Shown here: one piece after another, positions 51,959-62,641 of the stretch
How the letters are laid out: each line of letters starts with the position of its first letter
How positions within the stretch are numbered: position 1 is the first letter of the stretch
Source of the DNA: Streptomyces sp. AC512_CC834
Lineage (GTDB): Bacteria > Actinomycetota > Actinomycetes > Streptomycetales > Streptomycetaceae
NCBI RefSeq assembly: GCF_019049325.1
Contig: NZ_JAGMUO010000023.1
Location: 62,001 to 126,000, forward strand
Direction of reading: 5' to 3'
DNA length: 64,000 nt
Notes under the pieces: generated by a model
Seen by the model: the letters and a program-made list of their open reading frames with translations, nothing else
Told to the model about the DNA's origin: nothing
Databases searched by the model: none
Translations under genes and position numbers: made by a program

Positions 51959-52614
51959 TGGGCGTCCTCCTGGTCGGCCTGCCCGGCAGCCTGATCGGCC
52001 TGGCCGGCAGCCTGATCGGCCCGGTCAGCAGCCCGGTCGGCCCGGTCGGTGGGCGTCACGCACGGCCCTTTGCGCCACCACTCGGGCAGCATCGCGATCG
52101 CCTCGTCGCCCAGCGGATTGACGCCGGGACCGGCCGCCAGCGAGTGGGCGACCAGCACGTGCAGGCACTTCACACGGTCCGGCATGCCGCCCGCGCTCGG
52201 GAAGCCGGTCAGCTCCTCGATCTCGTCGCGGCGCCGGATGTAGTCCTCGTGCGCGGCGCGGTAGGAGGCGGCCAGGACAGGGTCGGTGCCCAGCCGCTCG
52301 GTCATCTCCTTCATCACGCCGTTCGCCTCCAGCGTGCCGATCGCGGAGGCCGCCTTCGGGCACGTCAGGTAGTACAGCGTCGGGAAGGGCGTGCCGTCGG
52401 GCAGCCGCGGTGCGGTCTCCACGACGTCCGGCTGTCCGCACGGGCAGCGGTGCGCGATGGCGCGCAGACCGCGCGGGGGCCGTCCGAGCTGCTGCTTGAA
52501 GGCCGCCACGTCCGCGTCGGTCGGCTCGGTGCGCGGGGTGGTCGGCGGGGGATTCTGCATGACTGTCTTCTGCTGGTCTTCCTGTTGGGTCATGTCCGGC
52601 GCGGTCGGGTTCAC
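51955..52614 (-). CDS. DUF501 protein with repeat-coded tail
   Basis: 219 residues. DUF501 core (about 35-185): QLGRPPRGLRAIAHRCPCGQPDVVETAPRLPDGTPFPTLYYLTCPKA, GTLEANGVMKEM and AHEDYIRRRDEI. The last 30 residues (DRADRAADRADQAAGQADQ and continuing) derive from a 21-bp DNA repeat. GTG 52614 overlaps the ftsB stop (GTGA), although ATG 52593 or 52560 may be used. Conserved in actinobacteria between ftsB and ppx; function unknown. Confidence 0.85.
   Translation of the reverse strand: MNPTAPDMTQQEDQQKTVMQNPPPTTPRTEPTDADVAAFKQQLGRPPRGLRAIAHRCPCGQPDVVETAPRLPDGTPFPTLYYLTCPKAASAIGTLEANGVMKEMTERLGTDPVLAASYRAAHEDYIRRRDEIEELTGFPSAGGMPDRVKCLHVLVAHSLAAGPGVNPLGDEAIAMLPEWWRKGPCVTPTDRADRAADRADQAAGQADQAAGQADQEDAQ
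51970..52053. repeat. Four imperfect 21-bp units in the 3' end of the DUF501 gene
   Basis: Copies start at 51970, 51991, 52012 and 52033. Each begins CTGGTCGGCC, CTGATCGGCC or CCGGTCGGCC. They encode the AAGQADQ-type tail; the frame is preserved by the 21-bp period. Confidence 0.8.
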
Positions 52615-53093
52615 TGCCGGCCGGCGGCGGCGTCGGCCTTGTCGACCCCGTCCCAGACGCTCCGGTACCAGGGACGGTCGGCGGCACCGAGTTCGGCGCG
52701 TGCCTGCTTGGCCGCGTCCGGGTCGACGACGACGAACCCCGTCTCCCCGGGCATCACGTAGTGCAGCCGCAGCCGGATCTGCTGCTCGGCGTAGGCGTCG
52801 TCCTGCCAGCGTGCCTTGAGGTCGCGCAGGTCCTCGACCCGGTCGCGGGTCTCCTGCTGCTCCCGCTGGAGGTCGGCGATCTCGGCGCGCTGGGCGACGT
52901 ACTGCCGTATCGGATAGGCGAGCGCCACGACGAGCGAGCAGAGCACCATCGCGAGCAGCGCGGCCCGGCCGGTCAGCCGGGAGCGACGGGCCTGGCGCTT
53001 GGTCTGCGAGCGGTAGACCCGGGCCGCGGTCTGTTCCCCGATGATCCGGATCCTGGTCGCGGTGGAGAAACGGTCCCGGTCCTTCACCGCCAT
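52611..53093 (-). CDS. divIC: Septum formation protein FtsB/DivIC
   Basis: 160 residues. A basic cytoplasmic head (RSQTKRQARRSRLTGR) is followed by one membrane span (about 44-66, ALLAMVLCSLVVALAYPI), a coiled coil (AQRAEIADLQREQQETRDRVEDLRDLKARWQDDAYAEQQIRLRL) and the HYVMPGETGFVVVDP motif, in the expected order for DivIC. It acts with FtsL/FtsQ in the divisome. ATG 53093 is chosen over the 53147 frame. Lies between eno and DUF501-ppx as in other actinobacteria. Confidence 0.9.
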   Translation of the reverse strand: MAVKDRDRFSTATRIRIIGEQTAARVYRSQTKRQARRSRLTGRAALLAMVLCSLVVALAYPIRQYVAQRAEIADLQREQQETRDRVEDLRDLKARWQDDAYAEQQIRLRLHYVMPGETGFVVVDPDAAKQARAELGAADRPWYRSVWDGVDKADAAAGRQ

Positions 53094-53130
53094 GTCTGTC
53101 CCCGCCTCCGCCTTCACGTCGTCATACGTG

Positions 53131-53175
53131 CGTACGTCCCCGCACACGGTACGGGACCGAGTACGGGGACGTACG
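53131..53175. terminator. Inverted repeat between eno and divIC
   Basis: 12-bp perfect arms CGTACGTCCCCG (53131-53142) and CGGGGACGTACG (53164-53175), loop 21 nt. It follows the eno stop on the minus strand and probably terminates or attenuates read-through into divIC. Confidence 0.65.
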
Positions 53176-53201
53176 TACGACGCTGCCTACGACGGCGGCG
53201 C

Positions 53202-54560
<1,359 letters not shown>

Positions 54561-54622
54561 CTAACCGGCTCCGGGCGATCGGCCAGCCGATCGCCCACCC
54601 GCTGGACAGAACCGAGAGTAAA

Positions 54623-54657
54623 TTGTTTCCGAACGGAACAAAGACGTTTCCGGAAAC
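54623..54657. promoter_or_regulatory. Two palindromic sites upstream of eno
   Basis: GTTTCCGGAAAC (54646-54657) is a perfect 12-bp palindrome. TTGTTTCCGAACGGAACAA (54623-54641) is a near-perfect one. They share the TTCCG/CGGAA core and lie 140-175 bp upstream of the eno start in AT-richer DNA. They suggest cooperative binding of a carbon- or redox-responsive regulator, not identified. Confidence 0.45.
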
Positions 54658-54683
54658 AGCACCCGAATCGGGGGCGCAAAAAT

Positions 54684-54723
54684 CCCGCCCCGGTGCGTAC
54701 GGGGGAACACGCACCGGGGCGGG
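54684..54723 (-). terminator. Intrinsic terminator of the first rpf gene
   Basis: 15-bp perfect stem CCCGCCCCGGTGCGT / ACGCACCGGGGCGGG; on the minus strand it is followed by ATTTTT. One of the few classical U-tailed terminators in the window. Confidence 0.88.
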
Positions 54724-54741
54724 AGTCGCGGGGGCCGCCGC

Positions 54742-55650
<909 letters not shown>

Positions 55651-55830
55651 CTGTTCCCGTACGGCCGCTGGCAGGATTCGGCGTTGCGGCTGTCGGGGCC
55701 CGCGGTGGCGAGCGGTCATGACCGTAGACACGCGCTCCGCGGATTTTCAAAGACGATCACGGCTTCTGAGACCTATCTCTCACGAGATCCAAAACGGACA
55801 TACGGTCTCTAACCGTGACGTGAACTCCCT

Positions 55831-56886
55831 CTACTTTTCGCCCGATTCGCCCGCGACCGTGAGTGTCTGACCGGGCAGGATGTGGTCGGGGTCCGCACCG
55901 ACGACCCGCTCGTTGTCGGCGTACAGCGCACGCCATCCGCCGTCGACGCCAAAGGAGTCGGCGATGGCCCAGAGACTGTCGCCGGAGCGGACGATGTACG
56001 AGCCTCCGTCGGCCTCCCGCGAATCATCGTCACGCGAGGCGTGCCGCCCCGCCGCGTTGTCCGTGAGGCCCCGCTTCACCGTGTTCTCGTCGGCACTGTC
56101 GCCGCGATGGCGGCCCGCACCGGACGTGCCGTCGGTGCCCTCCGGTTCGGCACTCGCCGAGGAGTCGGTTTCCGGCGATGTGCCCGGCTTGGCGGTTTGG
56201 TCCGCATCGTCGGACGGGGCGTCAGAAGCGGACGAGGAGGGTGAGGAAGAGGGCGAAGGGGACGAAGGGGATCCTTCGGAAGCCGACTCCGGCGCCTCGG
56301 ATGACTCGGATGACTCGGACGTCTGGGACGACTCGGGCTTTTCCGTGCTGGCGGGCGATTCGGACGACTTGGACGTGTCCGTGTCCGTGCCCGTCTCCCC
56401 CGAGGTGTCCGAGGAATCCGAGGTGTCCGAGGAATCCGAGGTGTCCGGGGTGTCCGAACCCTCCGACGCGCCGTCACCGGCCGCGTCCGAGCCACTGTCC
56501 GTGAGCCCCGAGTCGTTGCCCAGACCCGCCAGCAGGCCGCAGGTCGGCCAGGCGGCGATGCCCTGGTCCGCGTGTATCTTCTCGGCGATTCTTATCTGCT
56601 GGGAGCGACTGGCCTGGTCGGCGCTGGGCGCGTACTCCAGACCGCCGTACTGCTCCCAGGCCTCCTGCGACAACTGCAGACCGCCGTAGTACCCGTTGCC
56701 GCTGTTCTGGCTCCAGGCGCCGCCGGTCTCGCACTGGGCGACCTGGTCCCAGTTCGCCGAGTCGGCCGCGTGGGCGCCGGTGGCGCCGAGCAGCGGGATC
56801 GCGATGGCGGAGCCGGTCACTCCGGCGGCGACGACCAGGGCGGGAGCCTGGCGGGGGCGACGGTGACGACCGTTCCCGGAGAGCAT
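55831..56886 (-). CDS. rpfC: Second resuscitation-promoting factor with long Ser/Asp linker and LysM
   Basis: 351 residues. Signal peptide (1-40, ending GAHAAD), Rpf domain (about 41-118: [26 protein letters not shown] with the catalytic Glu), a 150-residue low-complexity linker rich in Ser, Asp, Thr and Glu (SDSSDTSDSSDTSGETG and similar), then a LysM domain (about 295-345, YIVRSGDSLWAIADSFG). ATG 56886 follows AAAGG. Paralogue of the downstream rpfA; the symbol follows the S. coelicolor neighbour by memory. No ydaO element is seen upstream (56887-57029). Confidence 0.88.
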   Translation of the reverse strand: MLSGNGRHRRPRQAPALVVAAGVTGSAIAIPLLGATGAHAADSANWDQVAQCETGGAWSQNSGNGYYGGLQLSQEAWEQYGGLEYAPSADQASRSQQIRIAEKIHADQGIAAWPTCGLLAGLGNDSGLTDSGSDAAGDGASEGSDTPDTSDSSDTSDSSDTSGETGTDTDTSKSSESPASTEKPESSQTSESSESSEAPESASEGSPSSPSPSSSPSSSASDAPSDDADQTAKPGTSPETDSSASAEPEGTDGTSGAGRHRGDSADENTVKRGLTDNAAGRHASRDDDSREADGGSYIVRSGDSLWAIADSFGVDGGWRALYADNERVVGADPDHILPGQTLTVAGESGEK

Positions 56887-57029
56887 GCGACGACCTTTCA
56901 CGAGACGACGGGGACCGCGCGGCGGGTGATGCTGGGCGCCACGCTGATTCGTGAACGTATAGGCAGATGATCGCTTGTCACAAGTTCATGCCGCGCAGAT
57001 CACGTGAAGATCACAGAGTTGAGCGCGTG

Positions 57030-58373
57030 TCACTTTTGCGTTGACGACGCAACGTTGTCGGTCGATGACGCGAACGGCGTGAACGATACGGGCAAGGTGC
57101 GCAGGCCTCGCATGATGAGCCCGCCGCGCCACCGGAGTTCGGCGGGGTCCGCGGCGAAGGCGAGGTCCGGCAGGCGGGTGAGGAGCGTGGCGAGCGCCGT
57201 CTGCCCCTCCAGCCGGGCGAGCGGGGCGCCGAGGCAGTAGTGGATGCCGTGGCCGTATCCCAGGTGCTGGCTGTCGCGGCGGGCGAGGTCCAGGGTGTCC
57301 GGCTCCGTGAATCGCTCCGGGTCCCGGTCGGCGGCGGCGAGGACGACGAGGACGGGATCGCCCGCCGCGACGTCCTGCCCGCCGACGGTCAGCGGCCGGG
57401 TGGCGAAGCGCCAGGTCGCCATCTCCACCGGGCCGTCGTAGCGCAGGAGTTCCTCGACGCCGGTCTCCAGCAGGCCGCGCTCACCGGCGGCGAGGGACGT
57501 CTGGAGCCGGGTTCGCTGCTCGGGGTGGGTGAGCAGGGCGTACACCCCGTTACCGATGAGGTTGACCGTGGTCTCGAAACCTGCGAAGAGCAGGATGAAG
57601 GCCATCGCGGCGACCTCGTTCTCGGTGAGGTGCTCGCCGTGGTCGGAGGCGCGGATCAGCCCGGAGACGAGGTCCTCGCCGGGGCCCGGCTCGGGCGGCA
57701 GCGCGGCGCGCTTGCGGTGGATGAGGTCGGCGAGATAGCCCCGCATCTTCTTCACCGACCGCGCGACCCCGCCCCGCGGTCCACCCCCGTGACGAATCAT
57801 CATGCCCGCCCAGTCCCGGAAGTCGTCCTGGTCCTCGCGGGGTACGCCGAGCAGGTCGCAGATGGCGTAGATGGGCAGCGGGAAGGCGAACTCGTGGATC
57901 AGGTCGGCGGAGCCGGTGGCCGCGAACCGGCCGATGAGGTCGTCGGCCAGCTCCTGCACCCGGGGCGCGAACTCGGCGACCCGGCGGGGCGTGAACGCCT
58001 TGCTGACCAGGCGGCGCAGCCTGGTGTGGTCGGGCGGGTCGATGTTCAGCAGATGGGTCATCAACTCGGCCTTCCGCTCCCCCGGAATGCCGGTCTTGCC
58101 CTTGGCGTGCGCGGGCTCGTCGTGGTGCGCCGGGTTCTTGGACAGCCGCGGGTCGGCGAGGGCCTGCTTCGCGTCGGCATACCGGGTGACCAGCCAGGCC
58201 TCCACCCCGCTGGGCAGCCGGGTGCGGTGCACGGGGGCGTGTTCACGCAGCCAGGCGTACGCCGGGTAGGGGTCGCTCGCGAACTCCCAGGTGAACAGCT
58301 CGGGGACGGGACCGTCGGACGTGCGGTCGCCGGGGGCGGGCCGGTGGGCGGGGGCGGGCCGGTGGCCGCTCAC
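57030..58373 (-). CDS. Cytochrome P450 (CYP107-like)
   Basis: 447 residues. I-helix oxygen-binding AFILLFAGFETTVNL, K-helix EELLR followed by the RFATRPL segment, and heme-binding LGYGHGIHYCLGAPLAR with the cysteine ligand. It lacks a membrane anchor, as expected for actinobacterial P450s. GTG 58373 overlaps the mazG stop (GTGA); the first 20 residues are a His/Pro/Ala repeat. In S. coelicolor the syntenic gene is CYP107U1 (memory). No ferredoxin gene adjacent. Confidence 0.9.
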   Translation of the reverse strand: MSGHRPAPAHRPAPGDRTSDGPVPELFTWEFASDPYPAYAWLREHAPVHRTRLPSGVEAWLVTRYADAKQALADPRLSKNPAHHDEPAHAKGKTGIPGERKAELMTHLLNIDPPDHTRLRRLVSKAFTPRRVAEFAPRVQELADDLIGRFAATGSADLIHEFAFPLPIYAICDLLGVPREDQDDFRDWAGMMIRHGGGPRGGVARSVKKMRGYLADLIHRKRAALPPEPGPGEDLVSGLIRASDHGEHLTENEVAAMAFILLFAGFETTVNLIGNGVYALLTHPEQRTRLQTSLAAGERGLLETGVEELLRYDGPVEMATWRFATRPLTVGGQDVAAGDPVLVVLAAADRDPERFTEPDTLDLARRDSQHLGYGHGIHYCLGAPLARLEGQTALATLLTRLPDLAFAADPAELRWRGGLIMRGLRTLPVSFTPFASSTDNVASSTQK

Positions 58374-59347
58374 GCCTCGACGTCCCTGATCGCGTCCCGG
58401 TACGCCCGGGCCGCCGCTCTCAGGGCCGCTTCCGGGTCGGTGCCCTCGGCCTCGGCGCGGGCCGCGAGGGCCAGGAGTTCGTAGCCGACGCCCTCGCCGG
58501 TGGGCAGGGGGACCGGGAGGTCGGCCGTGCGGGCGCGGGAGGCGAGCTTGGCGGCGAGGGCGAGGCCGGGCTGGCCGAGCGGGACGCCCTCGGTGACCGA
58601 GGTGCGCTGCTTCTCGGCGGCCTTGGTGCGCAGCCAGTGCTCGCGGACCTCTTCCGGGGTGGCGGCCGTCTCGTCGCCGAAGACGTGCGGGTGGCGGTGG
58701 ACGAGCTTGTCGACGATGGTGCCGGCCACGTCGTCGACGGAGAACGGGGCGTCCGGGTCCTCCTCCGCGATGCGGGCGTGGAAGACGACCTGGAGGAGCA
58801 CGTCGCCCAGCTCCTCGCGCAGTTCCTCGCGGTCGCCGTCCTCGATGGCCTCGACGAGTTCGTACGCCTCCTCGATGGCGTACTTGGCCAGCCCCTTGTG
58901 GGTGCGCTGGGAGGACCACGGGCAGTCGAGGCGGATGCGGTCCATGACCTGGACGAGGTCGAGGAGGCGGGCGCCCGGGAGGTCGTAGGAGGCGGGGAGC
59001 AGCTCCAGGTCGGGCATGTGGACGCGGCCGGAGCCGGCGAGGCGGGCCAGGCCGTCGGTGAGCGCGGGGTCGCCCTCACCGGTCGCGACGACCACCGCCG
59101 TGCGGCCGCCGGCGCAGGCGTCCACCAGTTCCTCGGCGGTCGGGGCGGCCTCGTCGACCCGTATGCCCGCCTCGCGCAGATACGGCAACTGCGGGTGGGC
59201 CGCGTCGGCGCACAGGACGCGGTCGGCGCTGCGCAGGGCCTGCCAGGCGGGCCAGGACAGCAGGCCGGGGGCGACGCGGTGGCTGGTGGTGAGCAGGACG
59301 ATGCGGCCCGGGTCCGCGGCGGTCGCGTCGGCGGTGGTTGCGTTCAC
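58370..59347 (-). CDS. mazG: MazG-family nucleoside triphosphate pyrophosphohydrolase
   Basis: 325 residues. MazG helices with the EExxE/ExxD metal motif are in KYAIEEAYELVEAIEDGDREELREELGDVLLQVVFHARIAEE (about 178-220). A preceding N-terminal domain (1-135) resembles the tetrapyrrole-methylase-like part of long MazG proteins. It sanitises nucleotide pools by hydrolysing NTPs to NMPs. Start 59347. Confidence 0.9.
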   Translation of the reverse strand: MNATTADATAADPGRIVLLTTSHRVAPGLLSWPAWQALRSADRVLCADAAHPQLPYLREAGIRVDEAAPTAEELVDACAGGRTAVVVATGEGDPALTDGLARLAGSGRVHMPDLELLPASYDLPGARLLDLVQVMDRIRLDCPWSSQRTHKGLAKYAIEEAYELVEAIEDGDREELREELGDVLLQVVFHARIAEEDPDAPFSVDDVAGTIVDKLVHRHPHVFGDETAATPEEVREHWLRTKAAEKQRTSVTEGVPLGQPGLALAAKLASRARTADLPVPLPTGEGVGYELLALAARAEAEGTDPEAALRAAARAYRDAIRDVEA

Positions 59348-59465
59348 TCCCCGAACCTAACGCACGCCGCCGACGGCCCCCGAGTTGTCCACAGGGGGCC
59401 GTGCGCGGGACCGGCGGGAGCGTTACAGGACCGGAAGGGGCGTTACGGGACCGGCGGGAGCAGCG

Positions 59466-60119
59466 CTATGCCGTCTGCTGGGTCCCTGCCGCTGTGACCT
59501 CCCGCAGCCACGGCACCTCGGTGTCGACGCGGCTGCTCTTCTCGACGTCCCAGGCGCCGTAGCGCGGGTTGAGGTCGACGTCGAGCTTCTTGGACGCCTT
59601 GGACAGGGCCTGCCAGAACTCCGGCCGGCTGGTGTCGGTGCCGAGGCTCTGGGCGAGCTTCTGGGCCTCGAGCTGGAGACGGAGGTTGGCGTCGAGGCGC
59701 TCGGGGGCGACGCCGTACTGCTGGAGCCAGACGGTCTCAAGCTGCTCGGGGCCGCCCGCCTGCTCCTCCAGGCCGCCGCGCATCTGCTGCACTTCCTTGC
59801 GGGTGACGCTCACCCCGGCGTCCTGGGCGGCGCGGTGCAGGACCTGGTCGAGGACCATGCCGTGCAGGGTGTCGCGGGTGAGGGTGCCGGTCCTGGCGAC
59901 GACCTGCTGGTACTGGGCGTCGTCCGGGACGGCGGCGCGCTGCGCCTCGCGCACCTCGTCCACGCGGTTCTCGAGCTGGGCGACGGTGATCCGCTGGTCG
60001 CCGACGACGGCTGCCGCGCCCGGATGCGCGTCGTTGCCGCAGGCGGCGAGCAGGGGTGCCGCGGCGACGATCGCGGCGGTGAGGAGAAGCGCGGAGCGAC
60101 GGCGACTGCGGCGGTGCAA
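59466..60119 (-). CDS. SurA-N-like lipoprotein chaperone
   Basis: 217 residues. Lipoprotein signal with lipobox LLAAC (cysteine about residue 28), then a SurA N-terminal helical domain: AAVVGDQRITVAQLENRVDEVREAQ and RDTLHGMVLDQVLHRAAQDAGVSVTRKEV. There is no parvulin PPIase domain. The start is TTG 60119 because GGGAGG lies 6 nt upstream; no ATG or GTG fits. An extracytoplasmic folding factor next to mazG, as in S. coelicolor. Confidence 0.85.
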   Translation of the reverse strand: MHRRSRRRSALLLTAAIVAAAPLLAACGNDAHPGAAAVVGDQRITVAQLENRVDEVREAQRAAVPDDAQYQQVVARTGTLTRDTLHGMVLDQVLHRAAQDAGVSVTRKEVQQMRGGLEEQAGGPEQLETVWLQQYGVAPERLDANLRLQLEAQKLAQSLGTDTSRPEFWQALSKASKKLDVDLNPRYGAWDVEKSSRVDTEVPWLREVTAAGTQQTA

Positions 60120-60388
60120 GGGAACCTCCCGATTGGAGATTGTGCGACGGTGCACAAAGTCTTGCGATGATCGATGGTAGGCAGTGGCCAGGCTCTGGCC
60201 AACCCATTGGACCAACGATTCACCAGGACTTCGGGCACCGCCTCACCGTCCCGCGGGAGGGGAGGGCCCTCGGCCGCGTACCTGGCCGAGCCACTGGAGG
60301 GTGCGCCGGAGTCTCGTGCGCGGCGGCGCGGTCGCCGGCGCTGTACTGACTCTCGCAGCGATGTCACGCCGACCCGTAGGGTGCCCGG

Positions 60389-61330
60389 ATGATTGCGGTA
60401 CCAGAGGAGTTCGCGCGCGGCACTGTCGGGCGCGAAGGAGAACCTGGATCGGCGTGGCTCGCCGAACTTCCCGGGATCGTCGATGACCTGCTGGACGCCT
60501 GGGGCTGTGTGCCGGACGGCGAGGTCATGCACGGAGGTGTCGGGGTGATCGTCCCGGTGCGACGGCTGACCGGCGATGCCGCAGTACTGAAGGTGTCGTT
60601 TCCGCATCCCGGCAATGTCCATGAGCCGGACGCGTTCGCGGCGTGGTGCGGGCGCGGCGCTGTTCTCCTGCACAAACGGGACGACGAACGGTTCGCGATG
60701 CTGCTCGAACGGGCCCAGACCTCGACTCTGGCGGAGGTTGAGGACGGGGACGAGGTGATGGCGGTGGCGGGGCGGATCAATCGCCGTCTGGCTGTCCCCG
60801 CGCCGCCCGGCCTGCCCCGGCTCAGCGATGGGGCGAACACCTGGGAGGAGCAGCTTCGCAAGGATGCCAGGGAGCTGACACACACGCTGTCGCGCCACGT
60901 ACTGGATGCTGCCGTGGCGACCATCCGGGAGCTGGGCCGCGCCCAGCCCGGCACTCTCCTCCACGGCGACCTGCACGCTCGCAACATTCTGCGCGCCGAC
61001 CGCGAGCCGTGGCTGGCCGTCGACCCCAAGGGGTACGTCGGGGACCCCGCGTACGACGGCGGCACGCTGCTCAAGGCGCGCGCCCTGGTGCTCCTCGAAG
61101 CGGACGACCTGCGCAAGGCTGTTCACCGCGCCTTGGACGTCTTCGCCGAAGCTGCGGAACTCGATCGCGGACGCGTCCGGCGTTGGGCCCAGTTCCATGC
61201 CGTCCAGGCTGCGTTCTGGGGCCGTCGTCACGGATTCCGTATCGCCCGCAGCGGACCGCGGCTGGACTGGCTCACCGAATTCGCGGACGGCCTGGCAGAG
61301 TTGCTCACGGAACCGCACTCTCGCCGGTGA
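60389..61330 (+). CDS. Aminoglycoside/hydroxyurea phosphotransferase family, APH(6)-like
   Basis: 313 residues. Kinase features: VVLKVSFP-like lysine strand (AAVLKVSFPHPGN), catalytic loop LLHGDLHARNIL and the metal motif DPKGYVGDPAYDGG, the latter characteristic of streptomycin 6-kinase relatives. Could inactivate a streptomycin-type antibiotic or phosphorylate an endogenous metabolite. Its 3' end overlaps the convergent nuclease gene by 26 bp. ATG 60389. Confidence 0.85.
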   Translation: MIAVPEEFARGTVGREGEPGSAWLAELPGIVDDLLDAWGCVPDGEVMHGGVGVIVPVRRLTGDAAVLKVSFPHPGNVHEPDAFAAWCGRGAVLLHKRDDERFAMLLERAQTSTLAEVEDGDEVMAVAGRINRRLAVPAPPGLPRLSDGANTWEEQLRKDARELTHTLSRHVLDAAVATIRELGRAQPGTLLHGDLHARNILRADREPWLAVDPKGYVGDPAYDGGTLLKARALVLLEADDLRKAVHRALDVFAEAAELDRGRVRRWAQFHAVQAAFWGRRHGFRIARSGPRLDWLTEFADGLAELLTEPHSRR

Positions 61331-62120
61331 GGGTGGCTCCGCACTGCTTGAGCATGATCGTCTTGTCCGGCGCGGTGACCGGCAGTTCGTACTTCAGCGC
61401 CACTTGCGTGAACCGGACCGAGTAGGAGCAGCGGATCGCCTTGCTGGGCGGCAGCCAGGACGCGGGACCCGAGTCCTGCTTCGCCGAGTTGGCGCGGCCC
61501 TGGACGGGGAGCAGGTTGAGCGGGTCGTTCGCGAGTTGCTCGCGCTTGCTCTCCGGCCACCGGGCCGATCCCATCTGCCAACTGTACGAGAGCGGTACGA
61601 CGTGGTCGATCTGTACCTCGCTCGCCTTCTGCTTGCGCCACTCGATGCTCTTGCCGGTGTACGGATCGGCCAGCGTCATGGCGACGACCACGCAGTCCGA
61701 GCCGGAGCGGAAACGCAGCTCCTGGCCGTCGCGTTTGAGCAAGTCGTTCCGCGTGTCACAACCGTTCCTCGCCAGCGGTACGCCGTCCGCCGTGTCCATC
61801 CAGGCGTAGCCGAACTCGTCGCGGTCGTAGCCCGTCTTGGGGCCGCGCCCCTTGGTCTCCAGGCCGTCGATGAGCTTACGGGCGGTCGCCTCGTCGGTGT
61901 CGCCGGTGAGCGGGGCGAGGCCGGGTTCGGTTCCGTCCGGGTTGTCCAGCGGGCTGACGGCCCGGCCCTCGCGGTCCGATGCCTCGGGGGCCGGCGCCTC
62001 GGCGCCGCTGCCCGAGGAGGGGGTCCCGTCGCCGTCGAGACCCTCGCATCCGGTGACCAGGGACAGGGCCACAATCGCGCCCGCGGCCCATCCGGTACGA
62101 CTCCTGCTGTGCCGCCTCAT
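61305..62120 (-). CDS. Lipoprotein HNH endonuclease (DUF1524/GmrSD C-terminal type)
   Basis: 271 residues. Signal peptide and lipobox VTGC (cysteine about residue 25), then a linker rich in Pro/Glu/Gly and an HNH nuclease domain: EVQIDHVVPLSYSWQMGS, PLNLLPVQGRANSAKQDSGPASWLPP. The extracellular location suggests nutrient release from DNA or interbacterial activity rather than restriction. Convergent overlap with the phosphotransferase gene. Confidence 0.85.
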   Translation of the reverse strand: MRRHSRSRTGWAAGAIVALSLVTGCEGLDGDGTPSSGSGAEAPAPEASDREGRAVSPLDNPDGTEPGLAPLTGDTDEATARKLIDGLETKGRGPKTGYDRDEFGYAWMDTADGVPLARNGCDTRNDLLKRDGQELRFRSGSDCVVVAMTLADPYTGKSIEWRKQKASEVQIDHVVPLSYSWQMGSARWPESKREQLANDPLNLLPVQGRANSAKQDSGPASWLPPSKAIRCSYSVRFTQVALKYELPVTAPDKTIMLKQCGATLTGESAVP

Positions 62121-62265
62121 GGGCGCCCCTCCCCTTGCCGTTCGCCGGTTTCACCGTAGCGACCGAGAGGTCCAGACCATAGTGGGCCACAGTAGGCTTT
62201 AGTGGGCATGCTGGACATATCTGCCGTACCGTCGACAGTGAGTCACGTCTCGGAAGGAGCTCTGC

Positions 62266-62463
62266 ATGGGCATCCTCGACAAGATGAAGAGCATGGCCGG
62301 CAAGGACAAGGACAAGTCAAGGAAGATGTCCGACGCCGCCGAACGCCAGGTCAACCAGCGGACCGGCGGCAAGTACGAGAAGCAGGTCGACTCCGCGCAG
62401 CAGCAGGCCGAGGGCAAGCTCGGTTTCGGCCGCGAGCAGGGTGGCGAGGGGCCGGAGCGGTAG
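62266..62463 (+). CDS. Small antitoxin-like protein (MT0933-type)
   Basis: 65 residues, MGILDKMKSMAGKDKDKSRK with charged helices and RTGGKYEKQVDSAQQQ, the pattern of short actinobacterial proteins annotated as antitoxins (PF14013). AAGGAG at 62252-62257 precedes ATG 62266. No toxin gene is adjacent, so an antitoxin role is doubtful. Confidence 0.7.
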   Translation: MGILDKMKSMAGKDKDKSRKMSDAAERQVNQRTGGKYEKQVDSAQQQAEGKLGFGREQGGEGPER

Positions 62464-62641
62464 TAGCCCGCTCCGTTACCTGGACCTGAACCTGGACCTG
62501 GGCCTGCGTCGAAGCCGTCCATGGGCATGTCCCGTGGACGGCTTCCCCATCGGTGTGCAGAGCCATCGGTGTGGCCACGGCCCGAGGACCGAAGCCGCCA
62601 CGAAGCGAGGATCGAGGCCGTCAGGACCAGGGTCGAGGCCG

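Noticed and set aside
58374..58919. Extension of the P450 gene into mazG
   Set aside because: Shadow of mazG with no conserved content; the GTGA overlap at 58370-58373 explains the real start.
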